Shown: positions 44,228-53,479 of the stretch, piece after piece
How the letters are laid out: every line of letters begins with the position of its first letter
How positions within the stretch are numbered: the first letter of the stretch is position 1
Origin: Marinobacter zhanjiangensis
GTDB lineage: Bacteria; Pseudomonadota; Gammaproteobacteria; Pseudomonadales; Oleiphilaceae
DNA: 64,000 bases
Direction: 5' to 3'
Assembly (NCBI RefSeq): GCF_014651935.1
Contig: NZ_BMXV01000003.1
Span: 248,001-312,000 of the forward strand
Translations under genes and position numbers: made by a program
Notes under the pieces: model-generated
Seen by the model: the letters and a program-made list of their open reading frames with translations, nothing else
What the model was told of the DNA's origin: nothing
Database searches by the model: none

Positions 44228-45832
44228 ATGAAGCGTCTGGTCATTCTGATTTTCATTCTGAACGCGCTTCTGCTGGCCCTGGTGGTGCCGGGTGGTGCCA
44301 GTGTGCCGTGGATTGCCATCGAGGGGCTGGTGCTGGCGGGGCTGTTCCTGTGGTTACCAGCTCCCTGGCTGAGGCGCGGGCTGGCGTGGGGGGCTGGGCT
44401 GCTATACGGCCTTTCGGCCATGTTTGTCATGCTCGACACCTTGGTCCGGGCGAGCCTGGGCCGCCCACTGAACCTGTACCTGGATACGTCGATCATGGGT
44501 GCCAGTGTTGACCTTCTGGAAGCCAACCTGGGTTGGATGACCACGCTGCTTGTCTTCATTCTGGCCCTTGCCCTGTGCTTGGTGCTGGCGTCGCTGGTGG
44601 CGGGCCTGTTAGTGCGAATTGGTGATCTGGGCCATCATGTGGCCGGTCGTCATCTGGCGGCCGGGCTGGCCGGTATGGCCGTTATTGGTCTGATACTGCC
44701 GGTACAGCTGGTGGGGGCAACCGCAGTAAGGATCGGAGCCGTGCATGCCGGCGAGGCACTGGATGCCCGTCAGGCCAGCCAGCGTTTCCGGGAGCGGATA
44801 ACCACAGGAACCGGGGGGCAGGCTGGCGATGCCATGGCGCTTGCCGGCCTTGCCGAGACAACGGTTGTGCTGGCTTTCGTGGAGTCCTATGGCGTATCGG
44901 CGTTGTTTGACGAGCGTTATCGCCCGATGGTGCAGGAATCCCTGACCGGCCTGGAAGCTGCCGTGGAAGAACGCGGGTTTCATGCTGTCTCCGGTCGTCT
45001 GCGCTCACCGGTTCAGGGCGGTCAGTCCTGGCTCGCCCATGGCACTTTGCTGAGCGGACTCTGGATTGACAGTCAGCAGGACTATGATGCGCTGCTGTCC
45101 AGCCAGAGCCCGACCCTGATCAATGACTTCCAGGCGACCGGACACCAGTCCGTTGCGGTAATGCCAGCGATCACCATGGCCTGGCCGGAAGGACGGGCAC
45201 TGGGCTATGACCGGATCCTGGACGCCGATGCCATGGGCTACCTGGGGCCGGCCCTTAACTGGGTGACAATGCCCGACCAGTACACCTGGTCACGGCTGCA
45301 CGACACCATCCTGGGGCCGTCGCGGGAGCCCGTCTTTGCGGAGCTGTCGCTGATCAGCAGCCACGCTCCATGGGTGCCGGTACTGCCAGTGCTGGAAGAC
45401 TGGCAGTCCATCGGCCGGGGCGAAGTGTTCGAGCCCTGGCGGGGTGCCGGTGAAACGCCGTCGTCATTGTGGCAGGACCCGGAGCGGGTGAGGGCGCAGT
45501 ATGCACGGTCGGTCGCCTACAGTATCGACGTAGTGGCCAGTTACCTCGAGAACCGCATGGATCAGCGAACACTGCTGGTTGTGCTCGGGGATCACCAGCC
45601 AGCACCTCTGGTGACCGGAGAGGGCGCGAGCCGGGACGTCCCGGTGCACCTGATCAGTGCGAATCCTGCGCTGATCGAGCCATTTGTGGGCACTGAAGAC
45701 GAGCCGGGAAACGGCCTGGAGGGGTTCCGCAGGGGCATCTGGCCCGGTGATCAGCCGGGCCCCGCCATGGATGTCTTGCGGCCGTTCCTGCATCGGTATT
45801 TTGGGGTGCGTGGCAATATATCGCACCCGTGA
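44228..45832 (+). CDS. LTA-synthase-like inner-membrane sulfatase/alkaline phosphatase superfamily protein
   Basis: The 534-residue product has about four N-terminal helices and then a sulfatase-fold domain. Visible metal and catalytic residues are the glutamate in VLAFVESYGVSALF, a threonine in HGTLLSGLW that corresponds to the nucleophile, and the C-terminal VVLGDHQPAPLV. Such enzymes transfer phosphoglycerol or phosphoethanolamine groups in the periplasm. The substrate is uncertain in Gram-negatives. The start at 44228 follows AGGTGA. The copper chaperone gene follows 66 bp later. Confidence 0.82.
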   Translation: MKRLVILIFILNALLLALVVPGGASVPWIAIEGLVLAGLFLWLPAPWLRRGLAWGAGLLYGLSAMFVMLDTLVRASLGRPLNLYLDTSIMGASVDLLEANLGWMTTLLVFILALALCLVLASLVAGLLVRIGDLGHHVAGRHLAAGLAGMAVIGLILPVQLVGATAVRIGAVHAGEALDARQASQRFRERITTGTGGQAGDAMALAGLAETTVVLAFVESYGVSALFDERYRPMVQESLTGLEAAVEERGFHAVSGRLRSPVQGGQSWLAHGTLLSGLWIDSQQDYDALLSSQSPTLINDFQATGHQSVAVMPAITMAWPEGRALGYDRILDADAMGYLGPALNWVTMPDQYTWSRLHDTILGPSREPVFAELSLISSHAPWVPVLPVLEDWQSIGRGEVFEPWRGAGETPSSLWQDPERVRAQYARSVAYSIDVVASYLENRMDQRTLLVVLGDHQPAPLVTGEGASRDVPVHLISANPALIEPFVGTEDEPGNGLEGFRRGIWPGDQPGPAMDVLRPFLHRYFGVRGNISHP

Positions 45833-45898
45833 GGCTTGCCCGCGGTAACCGTTCAGGGAACACTGGCGCCTGACTTCAGACAGACCAGGAGAGTATTC

Positions 45899-46342
45899 AT
45901 GTCGCCCAAAGCCTGTATTCTGGCCCTCGGATTTCTTGCCCTGTCAGCACCCGCTCTGGCCCAGGATTATCAGCATGGCAGTCTGACCATCAGTCAGCCG
46001 TGGTCCCGGCCCACACCGCCGGGTACTCCGGTTGGCGTGGGCTATATGGCCATCAGCAACCAGGGACAGGTGCCCGTCACCCTGGTAGCGGGCCAGACGC
46101 CGGCGGCGGCGCGGGTTTCCATTCATGAAACCACCATGCAGGATGGCGTGATGAAGATGCGGCCGCTCAAGGAAGGCCTGACCGTGCCCGCCGGCGAAAC
46201 CGTGACCCTGAAGCCGCACAGCTACCACCTGATGCTGGAGCAGCTGGAACAGCGCCTGAAGGAAGGCGACGAAGTCCCGTTGTCACTGACCTTTGACGGC
46301 ATGGATCCGATTGAAGTCAAGCTTCAGGTACAGCAGCGCTAG
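45899..46342 (+). CDS. PCu(A)C copper chaperone
   Basis: The 147-residue protein has a signal peptide (LALGFLALSAPALAQ) and the PCuAC copper-binding pattern: SIHETTMQDGVMKMRPL (histidine and methionines) and PHSYHLMLEQL. It carries Cu(I) in the periplasm to cytochrome oxidase subunit II or other cuproproteins. The start follows AGGAGAG. No oxidase gene is next to it in the window. Confidence 0.88.
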   Translation: MSPKACILALGFLALSAPALAQDYQHGSLTISQPWSRPTPPGTPVGVGYMAISNQGQVPVTLVAGQTPAAARVSIHETTMQDGVMKMRPLKEGLTVPAGETVTLKPHSYHLMLEQLEQRLKEGDEVPLSLTFDGMDPIEVKLQVQQR

Positions 46343-46778
46343 TGTGCGGTGCGGTCGTTGATGGTTGCGATGCCCCGGCGCCGACCGGGGCTGGCTCCCC
46401 CCTGACAGAAGCCCGCTCCGGGTTCCCCCTCTGCTGATGCGTCACCAGTGAATGTGATGAATATCTCATAACCTCGCAGTCATGTTCTGTTGGTAGCATT
46501 AAAAGTGCTATTAAAACATGTGTTTATGCCTTCCGGTGGGCTATCTATACATTGCTGCGACACGTTGATGATGCCGCAGATAGGTGCGCATAATAGTTGC
46601 TCTTCCGGTCGCCGCAAGGCCTTGGAAATCAAGGCCGGCAGCGTGTCTGCGAGTGTGTGATCAGATCGAGTTCTTACCCGGGTCCGGTCTCCACGGGCCC
46701 AGCAATTGCATGGAACAGCTCAGGCTTGGCCGCCCGGCGCGCCTGACGTGCTGACGCTCCAACAAGGGATGGATTGGG
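46343..46778. other. intergenic region upstream of the exopolysaccharide locus
   Basis: These 436 bp hold a GCCCCGG/CCGGGGC hairpin (46372-46391) after the chaperone gene, an AT-rich segment near 46480-46530 with two ATTAAAA-type direct repeats and an AAACA-TG-TGTTT dyad, and a GGCCTTG/CAAGGCC dyad at 46618-46636. The AT-rich part is the best candidate for the EPS promoter. No small gene was recognised. Confidence 0.45.
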
Positions 46779-47588
46779 ATGATGAAGAGCATGACTTTCC
46801 GGAGACTGATTCCGGTCGTGGCCCTGATGCTGCTGACGGCCATGATGGCTCAGGCGCAGGACGCCTACGAACTGGGGATCGGTGACCGGGTGGATATTTC
46901 CGTTTATGGCCAGGATGACATGAGCACCACCACGGAAGTGGCAGCGGATGGCACCATCACCATGGCATTGATCGGGCGTGTGAACGTGGAGGGCCTGACG
47001 CCGCCGGCCGTCAGCCGTCTGCTGGAAGCCCGACTGGAAAACGAAGGCTACCTCCGCAACGCCAACGTCAACGTGGTGGTGGAGGAATACCGCAGTAACA
47101 CCGTATCGGTACTGGGGCATGTCAACCAGCCGGGCAAGATCGCCCTCAAGGGAAACACCAGCCTGACCGAGATTCTGGCCCTGGCGGGGGGCATCAAGAG
47201 TGGCGGTGGCGAACGGCTGGTGCTGATACGTGAGGACGAGGACGGCCAGCAGACCCGCCAGGAGTACTTCCTGACCGAACTGCTGGACGGGCAGGCGGGC
47301 AACAGGCCTGCGGTCCGGGTTCGCAAAGGAGACACTCTGTTCGTACCCAAGGCGGAACAATTCTATGTTCATGGCCAGGTCCAGAAGCCCGGCACCTATA
47401 CCCTGGACCGGCCTCTGAACGTCATGCAGGCCCTGTCGGTCAGCGGGGGCTTCAATCCCCGGGCCAATACCCGCGGTGTCGTGCTATACCGCAAGCAACC
47501 CGATGGCACGGTAAAAACGCTGGATGTGGATCTGTCTGATCCGATCCGCGACGGCGATGTTCTGTTCGTCAAGGAAAGCTTGTTCTGA
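46779..47588 (+). CDS. gumB: outer-membrane polysaccharide export protein (Wza/GumB/EpsE type)
   Basis: The 269-residue protein has an N-terminal signal peptide (MLLTAMMAQAQ) and no obvious lipobox cysteine. The PES domain (YELGIGDRVDISVYGQDDMSTTTEVAADGTITMALIGRV) is followed by one or two SLBB domains (VSVLGHVNQPGKI and FYVHGQVQKPGTYTLDRPLNVMQALSVSGGF). It forms the outer-membrane pore for the polymer. It heads a co-oriented set with the gumC-like gene 22 bp downstream. Confidence 0.9.
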   Translation: MMKSMTFRRLIPVVALMLLTAMMAQAQDAYELGIGDRVDISVYGQDDMSTTTEVAADGTITMALIGRVNVEGLTPPAVSRLLEARLENEGYLRNANVNVVVEEYRSNTVSVLGHVNQPGKIALKGNTSLTEILALAGGIKSGGGERLVLIREDEDGQQTRQEYFLTELLDGQAGNRPAVRVRKGDTLFVPKAEQFYVHGQVQKPGTYTLDRPLNVMQALSVSGGFNPRANTRGVVLYRKQPDGTVKTLDVDLSDPIRDGDVLFVKESLF

Positions 47589-47610
47589 AATCGCTTCCAG
47601 GGAGAGAGGC

Positions 47611-48972
47611 ATGAGCCTGAGCAGTCTGTTGAGAATCCTGTTGGCTCGATGGTGGATCACCGCCGCGCTGGTTGTCGTGTGCGTTGGTGCCATCAGCGTG
47701 GTATCCATGTTCATGCCACAGAAGTACGTTGCGACCACCGAGCTGATCATGGAGGGCAAGGTACAGGACCGGGTGACCGGCGAGTCGGTCTCCGCGCGCT
47801 CGGGTTATATGTCGACCCAGACGGAGATCATCCGCAGCCGTCGGGTATCTGCACGCGTCTACGAATACCTGCCTGAGGACATCCGCGCGCTGGTGGATCA
47901 GCGGGCAGCTGAAGAGCAGAGTGAAGGCAGCGTGAACCCTGCTGGCTGGTTGTCAGGCTACATTCGCCGGAACCTTACCGTCGAACCCGGCAAGGACAGC
48001 AGCGTGATGACCATTTCACTGATGGCCGAGGATCCGGAGGTGGCCGCTGGGGCTCTCAACAGTCTGTCAGCAGCCTATATCGACACCAGTATTGAGCTGC
48101 GCACAGACCCGGCACGACGCTTTTCCAGGTGGTACCAGGACCAGCTGGACGTACTCAGGGCCAACCTGAGGGAGGCCCGTCAGAAGTTCTCCGGGTTCCA
48201 GCAGGAGCATGGCATTGTCGGCATGAATGAACAGCTGGACCTGGAGAATACCCGGTTGGCGGAGCTGTCTTCCCGCCTGGTGGAAGCCCAGGACCAGAGC
48301 ACACAGGATCAGTTGCGCCAGGGCGAGGGAGCCGATTCGTCGATTCCCAACGGTGCCACGATCCAGAAGCTGCGGTCTGAACTGTCCAGCGCCCAGGCGG
48401 AACTGGAGGACATGTCAACCCGCTATGGCGAACGCCACCCTGAATACCGTCGCCAGCTTTCCGAAGTGCAGGCCCTGCGTGGGAGTCTGGCCAGAGAGCG
48501 CGGCATCGCTGCCCGTAGTCTCGAGTCGACAGCTGACGTATCGGAGAGCCGGCTGCAGGAACTGCAGCAGGCATTTGACCGGCAAAAGCAGCGGGTGCTG
48601 TCGCTGAAGGCCAAACGGGACGAACTGGATCTTCTGCAACAGGAGGTCCAGATGGCCCAGGAGGCCTACAACGCCGCCTCTGGCCGGGCCCAGTCGAATT
48701 CCCTGGAAAGCCGGCTGGCGGAGACCAGCGTGACTGTGCTCAATGAGGCTATTCCCCCGTCGTTGCCCTCGTCACCCAACATCAAACTCAACCTGGTCAT
48801 TGCCACGGTACTGGGCTTTTTGCTGGGTGTTGCGCTGTCGTTGCTGCTGGAGCTTGCCAATCGCCGGGTGCGGAGTCGCTTTGATATCGAGGAAACCCTG
48901 GGCATCCCGGTGCTGGCCTATCTTCCTGATACCGCAGGGACCTATCGCCAGAAAGAGGCTCGAACAGTATGA
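47611..48972 (+). CDS. gumC: chain-length determinant/Wzc-type co-polymerase (GumC/EpsF type)
   Basis: The 453-residue protein starts SLLRILLARWWITAALVVVCVGAISVV, the first membrane helix of the Wzz domain, followed by a long coiled-coil periplasmic part (roughly residues 190-370, rich in Q/E/R heptads) and a second helix near the C-terminus (IKLNLVIATVLGFLLGVALSLLLELANR). It controls polymer length and bridges to the outer-membrane channel. There is no fused kinase domain, so the next gene probably supplies that activity. It overlaps that gene by 4 bp. Confidence 0.88.
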   Translation: MSLSSLLRILLARWWITAALVVVCVGAISVVSMFMPQKYVATTELIMEGKVQDRVTGESVSARSGYMSTQTEIIRSRRVSARVYEYLPEDIRALVDQRAAEEQSEGSVNPAGWLSGYIRRNLTVEPGKDSSVMTISLMAEDPEVAAGALNSLSAAYIDTSIELRTDPARRFSRWYQDQLDVLRANLREARQKFSGFQQEHGIVGMNEQLDLENTRLAELSSRLVEAQDQSTQDQLRQGEGADSSIPNGATIQKLRSELSSAQAELEDMSTRYGERHPEYRRQLSEVQALRGSLARERGIAARSLESTADVSESRLQELQQAFDRQKQRVLSLKAKRDELDLLQQEVQMAQEAYNAASGRAQSNSLESRLAETSVTVLNEAIPPSLPSSPNIKLNLVIATVLGFLLGVALSLLLELANRRVRSRFDIEETLGIPVLAYLPDTAGTYRQKEARTV

Positions 48973-49850
48973 CTGAAATAGCGCTTCCGCTGTTCCGGGA
49001 CGGCTCCCATATCCCGAATCACACCGATCTGATGGGACGGCTGATGGTTCAGAAGGGCCTGATCCATGGTGATGAACTGGACCGGATTCTGGGGCTGCAG
49101 AAACAAAAGGGCATTCGCTTTGGTGAGGCGGCCCAGTCGCTTGGGCTGGCAACCGCGGAAGACGTGAAGGCGGTGCTTGCCGAGCAGTTTGCCTACCCTG
49201 TGGTGGCGCGACCGGCCAGCGAGGTGAGCCTGCACCCACGGGTGATTGCGGCCTATCAGCCGACCCATCCCCGGGTTGAGGCTCTGCGAAGTCTGCGCAG
49301 CGAATTGATGCTGCGCTATTTCAACCAGCCCGACAACAAGGTGCTGGCCGTGGTTGGCGTGGATGATGAATCCGGTATCCGGGACCTGGCAACCAACCTC
49401 GCGGTGGTTATCGCGCAGACGGGAGCCCGTACCCTGCTGATTGATGGCAACCTGCGCGACCCGTCGCTCCATGAATGGTTCGGTCTTCCGAACCTGCGAG
49501 GGTTGTCGGATGCCCTGGCCGGGCGTTCGTCCGCCATTCCCCGTCACTGCCCTCCGCTGGATTCCCTGTGGCTCCTGAATGGCGGCACGGTAGCGCCAAA
49601 CCCCCAGGAACTGCTGGCACACAAGCGTTACCAGACCCTGATGACCCAGCTGGTGCCGAAGTTCGATGCGGTACTGATCAACACGCCAGCGCTCGGCAGC
49701 AACCTGGATGCCCAGCTGGTGGCAGCGCGTTCGGGCGCGGCCCTGATGGTCGCCCGCGAGAACCATACGCCCCTGAGGGCCCTGGACAAGGCCACACATC
49801 GCCTCAGGGACCTGGGGGTCGCCATTACCGGCGTTGCCCTCTCGCACTGA
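48969..49850 (+). CDS. EpsG/Wzc-type tyrosine-kinase-like P-loop protein with degenerate Walker A
   Basis: The 293-residue protein has an N-terminal MshEN-like segment (LMGRLMVQKGLIHGDELDRILGLQKQKGIRFGEAAQSLG) and a BY-kinase-like core. The Walker A' stretch TLLIDGNLRDPSLHEWFGL is recognisable around 155-173, but the P-loop around 129-141 reads VGVDDESGIRDLA, without the usual GK(S/T). The C-terminal tyrosine cluster of BY-kinases is also missing. It probably lacks kinase activity and may regulate or scaffold the co-polymerase. It starts in an ATGA overlap. Confidence 0.8.
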   Translation: MTEIALPLFRDGSHIPNHTDLMGRLMVQKGLIHGDELDRILGLQKQKGIRFGEAAQSLGLATAEDVKAVLAEQFAYPVVARPASEVSLHPRVIAAYQPTHPRVEALRSLRSELMLRYFNQPDNKVLAVVGVDDESGIRDLATNLAVVIAQTGARTLLIDGNLRDPSLHEWFGLPNLRGLSDALAGRSSAIPRHCPPLDSLWLLNGGTVAPNPQELLAHKRYQTLMTQLVPKFDAVLINTPALGSNLDAQLVAARSGAALMVARENHTPLRALDKATHRLRDLGVAITGVALSH

Positions 49851-49933
49851 TGTCAGGCCCGGAAGCCGCGCTGTAGCCGGGGTAACAGGTAACGGGTTCC
49901 GCCGGATCGGCGGCCGCCCAGACAGGAACGATC

Positions 49934-51208
49934 ATGCCAGCAGAGTATCCGGCTCAACATGTGTTGCTGAGGCCACTTGGTGTGGCCATTGTCGTCGGTG
50001 CGGTGTGCTACCAGGTGGTGTTGTGTCTGGTTAATACGCATCTGTTTCCTGCGTCGAGGGCGATGGTAGGCCTCGCCGAAGTCATGCTGATGCTGGCCTG
50101 TCTTCCGTTACTGTTGCCCCGGCTGCTGCCCGGGGTGGTGATTCTGGCATCGTTGACCGGGGCAGCCCTGTGCCTGCTGGCCCTGTTTCGTGGTGGCCTG
50201 GACATCAAGGGGTTTCGGGATGTTCTGATTCCGCTCTGGTTCTTCTGGCTGGGCAGGAATGTCGGTGATATCAGGCTGGCGGACCGGGTGCTGAAGATAG
50301 TAATCGGGGTGGTGCTGGTCGTGGGCTTCTATGAGCTGTTTGCTCTGGAGAGCTTCACCGGTTTCCTGGATATCTTCGGTTATTACGTCAACATTGGCAA
50401 TCTGCAGGAAATCACCGAATACGATCGCGAAAGCCGGCTGCAAATGAATGGCATACGGCCCGAGGATATTGGCCGCACCCTGCTGCCATGGTTGCTGGAC
50501 AACCATCGGGTGTCATCGGTCTTTCTGGAGCCGGTGTCGCTCGGTAACCTTGCCACCCTGGTGGTGGCCTGGGGGCTCAGCAAGGGCCGTGATGAGAATG
50601 CCCTGATGTGGCTGTTCGTCGGTGCCGGCCTGACCATGATGGTACTGGCAGATTCCCGTTTCGCGCTGCTGTCGGTCAGCCTTCTGATCATTGTCCGGGT
50701 TGCCTTCCGGGACTGGATGCTGTACCTGCCAGCTGCCATGCCATTCATTGTTATCGGGGCTCTGGTGGCCCTGGGCATGTTCAGCAACATGGGCTACAGC
50801 GACAGCTTCATCGGTCGTCTTGTCATCAGTGGCCGGGCATTGATCAGCTTTGATGTACCGATGCTGATGGGTGCTGACGGCGGCGCCTGGTTCCCGGACC
50901 AGGGCTATGCGCACCTTCTCTCCAGTTTCGGCATTGTGCTGGTACTGGGGTTCTGGCTGACCATCTGGATGATGCCAGTGCCGGATGAACGGGCCGCCCG
51001 GTTCCGCTGCTTTGCGGCCATTTATATTTCACTGATTCTTACGGTCAGCGGAACCTCGTTGTTTGCCATGAAGACGTCGGCGCTGCTGTGGTTCCTGTTT
51101 GGTGTCATTCTCGCCGATCCCGCCCGTCTGCCGGTGCCCAGGTATCTCAGGTCGGGCTGGGCCGGCTGGAGTGGCGTGGTGACTCATCGCAAGGAGGCAG
51201 ACGCATGA
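49934..51208 (+). CDS. gumE: polysaccharide polymerase/O-antigen-ligase-like membrane protein (Wzy/GumE type)
   Basis: The 424-residue product has about ten to twelve hydrophobic segments and a large periplasmic loop. The region SSVFLEPVSLGNLATLVVAWGL, including the conserved SxFxEP motif, resembles Wzy/GumE-like polymerases. It should join repeat units in the periplasm. The gene lies between the kinase-like and GumH genes and ends in an ATGA overlap with gumH. Confidence 0.8.
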   Translation: MPAEYPAQHVLLRPLGVAIVVGAVCYQVVLCLVNTHLFPASRAMVGLAEVMLMLACLPLLLPRLLPGVVILASLTGAALCLLALFRGGLDIKGFRDVLIPLWFFWLGRNVGDIRLADRVLKIVIGVVLVVGFYELFALESFTGFLDIFGYYVNIGNLQEITEYDRESRLQMNGIRPEDIGRTLLPWLLDNHRVSSVFLEPVSLGNLATLVVAWGLSKGRDENALMWLFVGAGLTMMVLADSRFALLSVSLLIIVRVAFRDWMLYLPAAMPFIVIGALVALGMFSNMGYSDSFIGRLVISGRALISFDVPMLMGADGGAWFPDQGYAHLLSSFGIVLVLGFWLTIWMMPVPDERAARFRCFAAIYISLILTVSGTSLFAMKTSALLWFLFGVILADPARLPVPRYLRSGWAGWSGVVTHRKEADA

Positions 51209-52335
51209 GTCTGAATGTTGTGCATGTAATCCGGCAGTATTATCCGTCCGTGGGTGGCATGGAGGATGTGGTGCGGAATATTGCGTCCTGTCAGCAGGCG
51301 TCCCGGCGGCAGAATGCGTCCATCGTCACTCTGAACCGCCTGTTCCGCAATTCGGACGAGTTACTGGCTGCTGACGATGTGGTGGACGGCGTTCCGGTCA
51401 CCCGGCTTCCTTATCAGGGTTCCAGCCGCTATCCACTGTGCCCATCGGTGCTGAGCAAGATTGACCGCGCCGACGTGGTTCACGTCCATGGGGTGGACTT
51501 TTTCTTTGATTACCTGGCGCTGACCCGGCTGATGCATCGCCGGCCCTTGCTGGTATCGACCCATGGCGGTTTTTTCCATACCGAGTTTGCCAGCCGCCTG
51601 AAGGAACTCTGGTTCAACACCATTACCCGGGCTTCCTCCTTCGCTTACGACCGTATCGTAGCCACCAGTGAAAATGACGGCCGCCGTTTTCGTGACATTG
51701 TTCCCGAAAGCAGGCTGGAGGTCATCGAGAATGGCGTAAACACTGACAAGTATGCGGACAAGGGCTGTCGGGAGCTCAACCGTACCCTGATCTATTTTGG
51801 CCGCTGGTCGTCCAACAAGGGGCTGCTCGAGGCACTGAATCTCATGCAGGCACTGCGCAGGCAGGATCCTCGCTGGCAACTGATCATTGCCGGTCGTGAG
51901 TACGACTTCAACCTGCAGATGCTGGATCAGGAGGTCGGCCGCCGGGGCCTCACGGGCGGCGCGGTGATCCTGGAAGCCAGTCCCTCCGACCAGCGGCTGT
52001 CGGAGCTGATCGGGCAAGCCGCCTGGTTTCTGTGTCTGTCACGCCACGAAGGCTTCGGACTTGCAGCGATTGAAGCCATGAGTGCGGGGCTTACGCCGGT
52101 GCTGAGCGATATACCCCCGTTTCGCAAACTGACGGAGGCGTCGGGTGTTGGTATCGCCGCCGACGCTACGTCACCGGAAACTCTGGTTGCACCACTCCAG
52201 GGGCTCTATGAGCAGGGGCAGGCTGCCCACGAGGAGCGGCGGGAAAGGGCGATGGCGTTTGCCCGTCAGTACAGCTGGCCACGCATTGCCGACCGCTACA
52301 TTCAGCTTTACGAGACACTGGGAGAATCCCGATGA
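51205..52335 (+). CDS. gumH: GumH-type alpha-mannosyltransferase (GT4)
   Basis: The 376-residue protein follows Xanthomonas GumH closely, from its start (LNVVHVIRQYYPSVGGMEDVV) through SSRYPLCPSVLSKIDRADVVHVHGVDFFFDYLALTRLMH, STHGGFFHTEFASRLKELWF, VIENGVNTDKYADKG, IYFGRWSSNKGLLEAL and CLSRHEGFGLAAIEAMSAGLTPVLSDIPPF. GumH adds mannose from GDP-mannose to the cellobiosyl lipid in xanthan synthesis. Other sugars are possible in this strain. The start follows AAGGAGGCAGACGC and overlaps the polymerase gene by 4 bp. Confidence 0.87.
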   Translation: MSLNVVHVIRQYYPSVGGMEDVVRNIASCQQASRRQNASIVTLNRLFRNSDELLAADDVVDGVPVTRLPYQGSSRYPLCPSVLSKIDRADVVHVHGVDFFFDYLALTRLMHRRPLLVSTHGGFFHTEFASRLKELWFNTITRASSFAYDRIVATSENDGRRFRDIVPESRLEVIENGVNTDKYADKGCRELNRTLIYFGRWSSNKGLLEALNLMQALRRQDPRWQLIIAGREYDFNLQMLDQEVGRRGLTGGAVILEASPSDQRLSELIGQAAWFLCLSRHEGFGLAAIEAMSAGLTPVLSDIPPFRKLTEASGVGIAADATSPETLVAPLQGLYEQGQAAHEERRERAMAFARQYSWPRIADRYIQLYETLGESR

Positions 52336-53456
52336 TCCCTGACAGACTTCCCCGCGTGATCAGCTCCCGATGGGCTGCCCGGCATCTGCTGCCCTGGTTT
52401 GCCGGGCTTGTGCTGGCATTCTCCGCTCTATCGCCGGCATCAGCGATCTGTCTGCAGGAGGCGCCTCTGCGTGGGGTCAACCTATCGGGTGCCGAGTTCA
52501 ACAGCAAGAGCATTCCTGGCCAGTTGTTCACTGATTACACCTACCCGTCGCCGTCGGATTTCGAGTACTTTGCCGAAAAAGGGGCCAATCTGATTCGCCT
52601 TCCCGTGCGCTGGGAAAGGGTGCAGCGAGAGCTGGGCGGCGAGCTGCACGATGGCGAGCTGAACCAGATACGCAAGGCGGTGGCCAATGCCCGCAACAAT
52701 GGGCAGTGCCTGTTGATAGATCTGCACAACTACGGCGGTTATGAAGGGGATATTATCGGAAAGGGCAGGGTAACCACCGCCCATCTGGTGGATGTCTGGT
52801 CACGACTCGCGTCGGCGCTGAATGATACCGGGCATGTTGCCCTGGGCCTGATGAATGAACCCTTTACCATGGATATTGCCGACTGGGCCACGGTTGCCCA
52901 GGACACGGTGACCGCGCTGCGCGATCAGGGTGCTTCACACCTGATCCTGGTGTCCGGTGGTCGCTGGAGCGGTGTGCACGAATGGTTCAAGGACAAGACC
53001 GGCAGCAGTAACGCGGTGGAGTTCGCCGATTTCAGCGATCCGCTTGATCGCAGCGTACTCGAGGTTCACCAGTACCTGAACGAGGGATACTCCGGGACCA
53101 GGGCCGATTGCCTGCCCCCCGAGCACTTTGACGACATGTTCAGCAATATTTCCCGGTGGGCGGATGACAATGAACAGCGGCTGTTCCTCGGCGAATTCGG
53201 TTCGCCGCCACGGGAAGAATGCCTGGCATCGCTGGAACGGCTTCTGGAGCTGAGCAATGATCCTCTGACGTGGCGGGGTTGGGCTTACTGGGCGGCTGGC
53301 GCATGGTGGGGCGACTATTTTCTGACCGTACACCCCGACAATGGCCAGGACCGTCCGCAGATGAGCGTCCTTGAGGACTACTTCCAGGGCTGGTCATGCG
53401 CCGATGTCGACAGTGGCCGCTGCCCCAAGCCTCCGGAAAACCTGGCTGCGGACTGA
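52332..53456 (+). CDS. secreted GH5-family endoglucanase-like hydrolase
   Basis: The 374-residue protein has a signal peptide (residues ~1-38, ending LSPASAIC) and a GH5 (cellulase A) fold. Both catalytic glutamates are present: E176 in GLMNEP (acid/base) and E288 in RLFLGEFGSP (nucleophile), together with RLPVRWE and LIDLHNYGGY. It is expected to act on a beta-1,4-glucan such as cellulose or a cellobiose-based EPS backbone. Its place between gumH and gumK suggests trimming or release of the locus's own polymer. It overlaps gumH by 4 bp (ATGA), with a GGGAG site. Confidence 0.88.
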   Translation: MIPDRLPRVISSRWAARHLLPWFAGLVLAFSALSPASAICLQEAPLRGVNLSGAEFNSKSIPGQLFTDYTYPSPSDFEYFAEKGANLIRLPVRWERVQRELGGELHDGELNQIRKAVANARNNGQCLLIDLHNYGGYEGDIIGKGRVTTAHLVDVWSRLASALNDTGHVALGLMNEPFTMDIADWATVAQDTVTALRDQGASHLILVSGGRWSGVHEWFKDKTGSSNAVEFADFSDPLDRSVLEVHQYLNEGYSGTRADCLPPEHFDDMFSNISRWADDNEQRLFLGEFGSPPREECLASLERLLELSNDPLTWRGWAYWAAGAWWGDYFLTVHPDNGQDRPQMSVLEDYFQGWSCADVDSGRCPKPPENLAAD

Positions 53457-53479
53457 AACAGAAAAAGGATACATACGCC

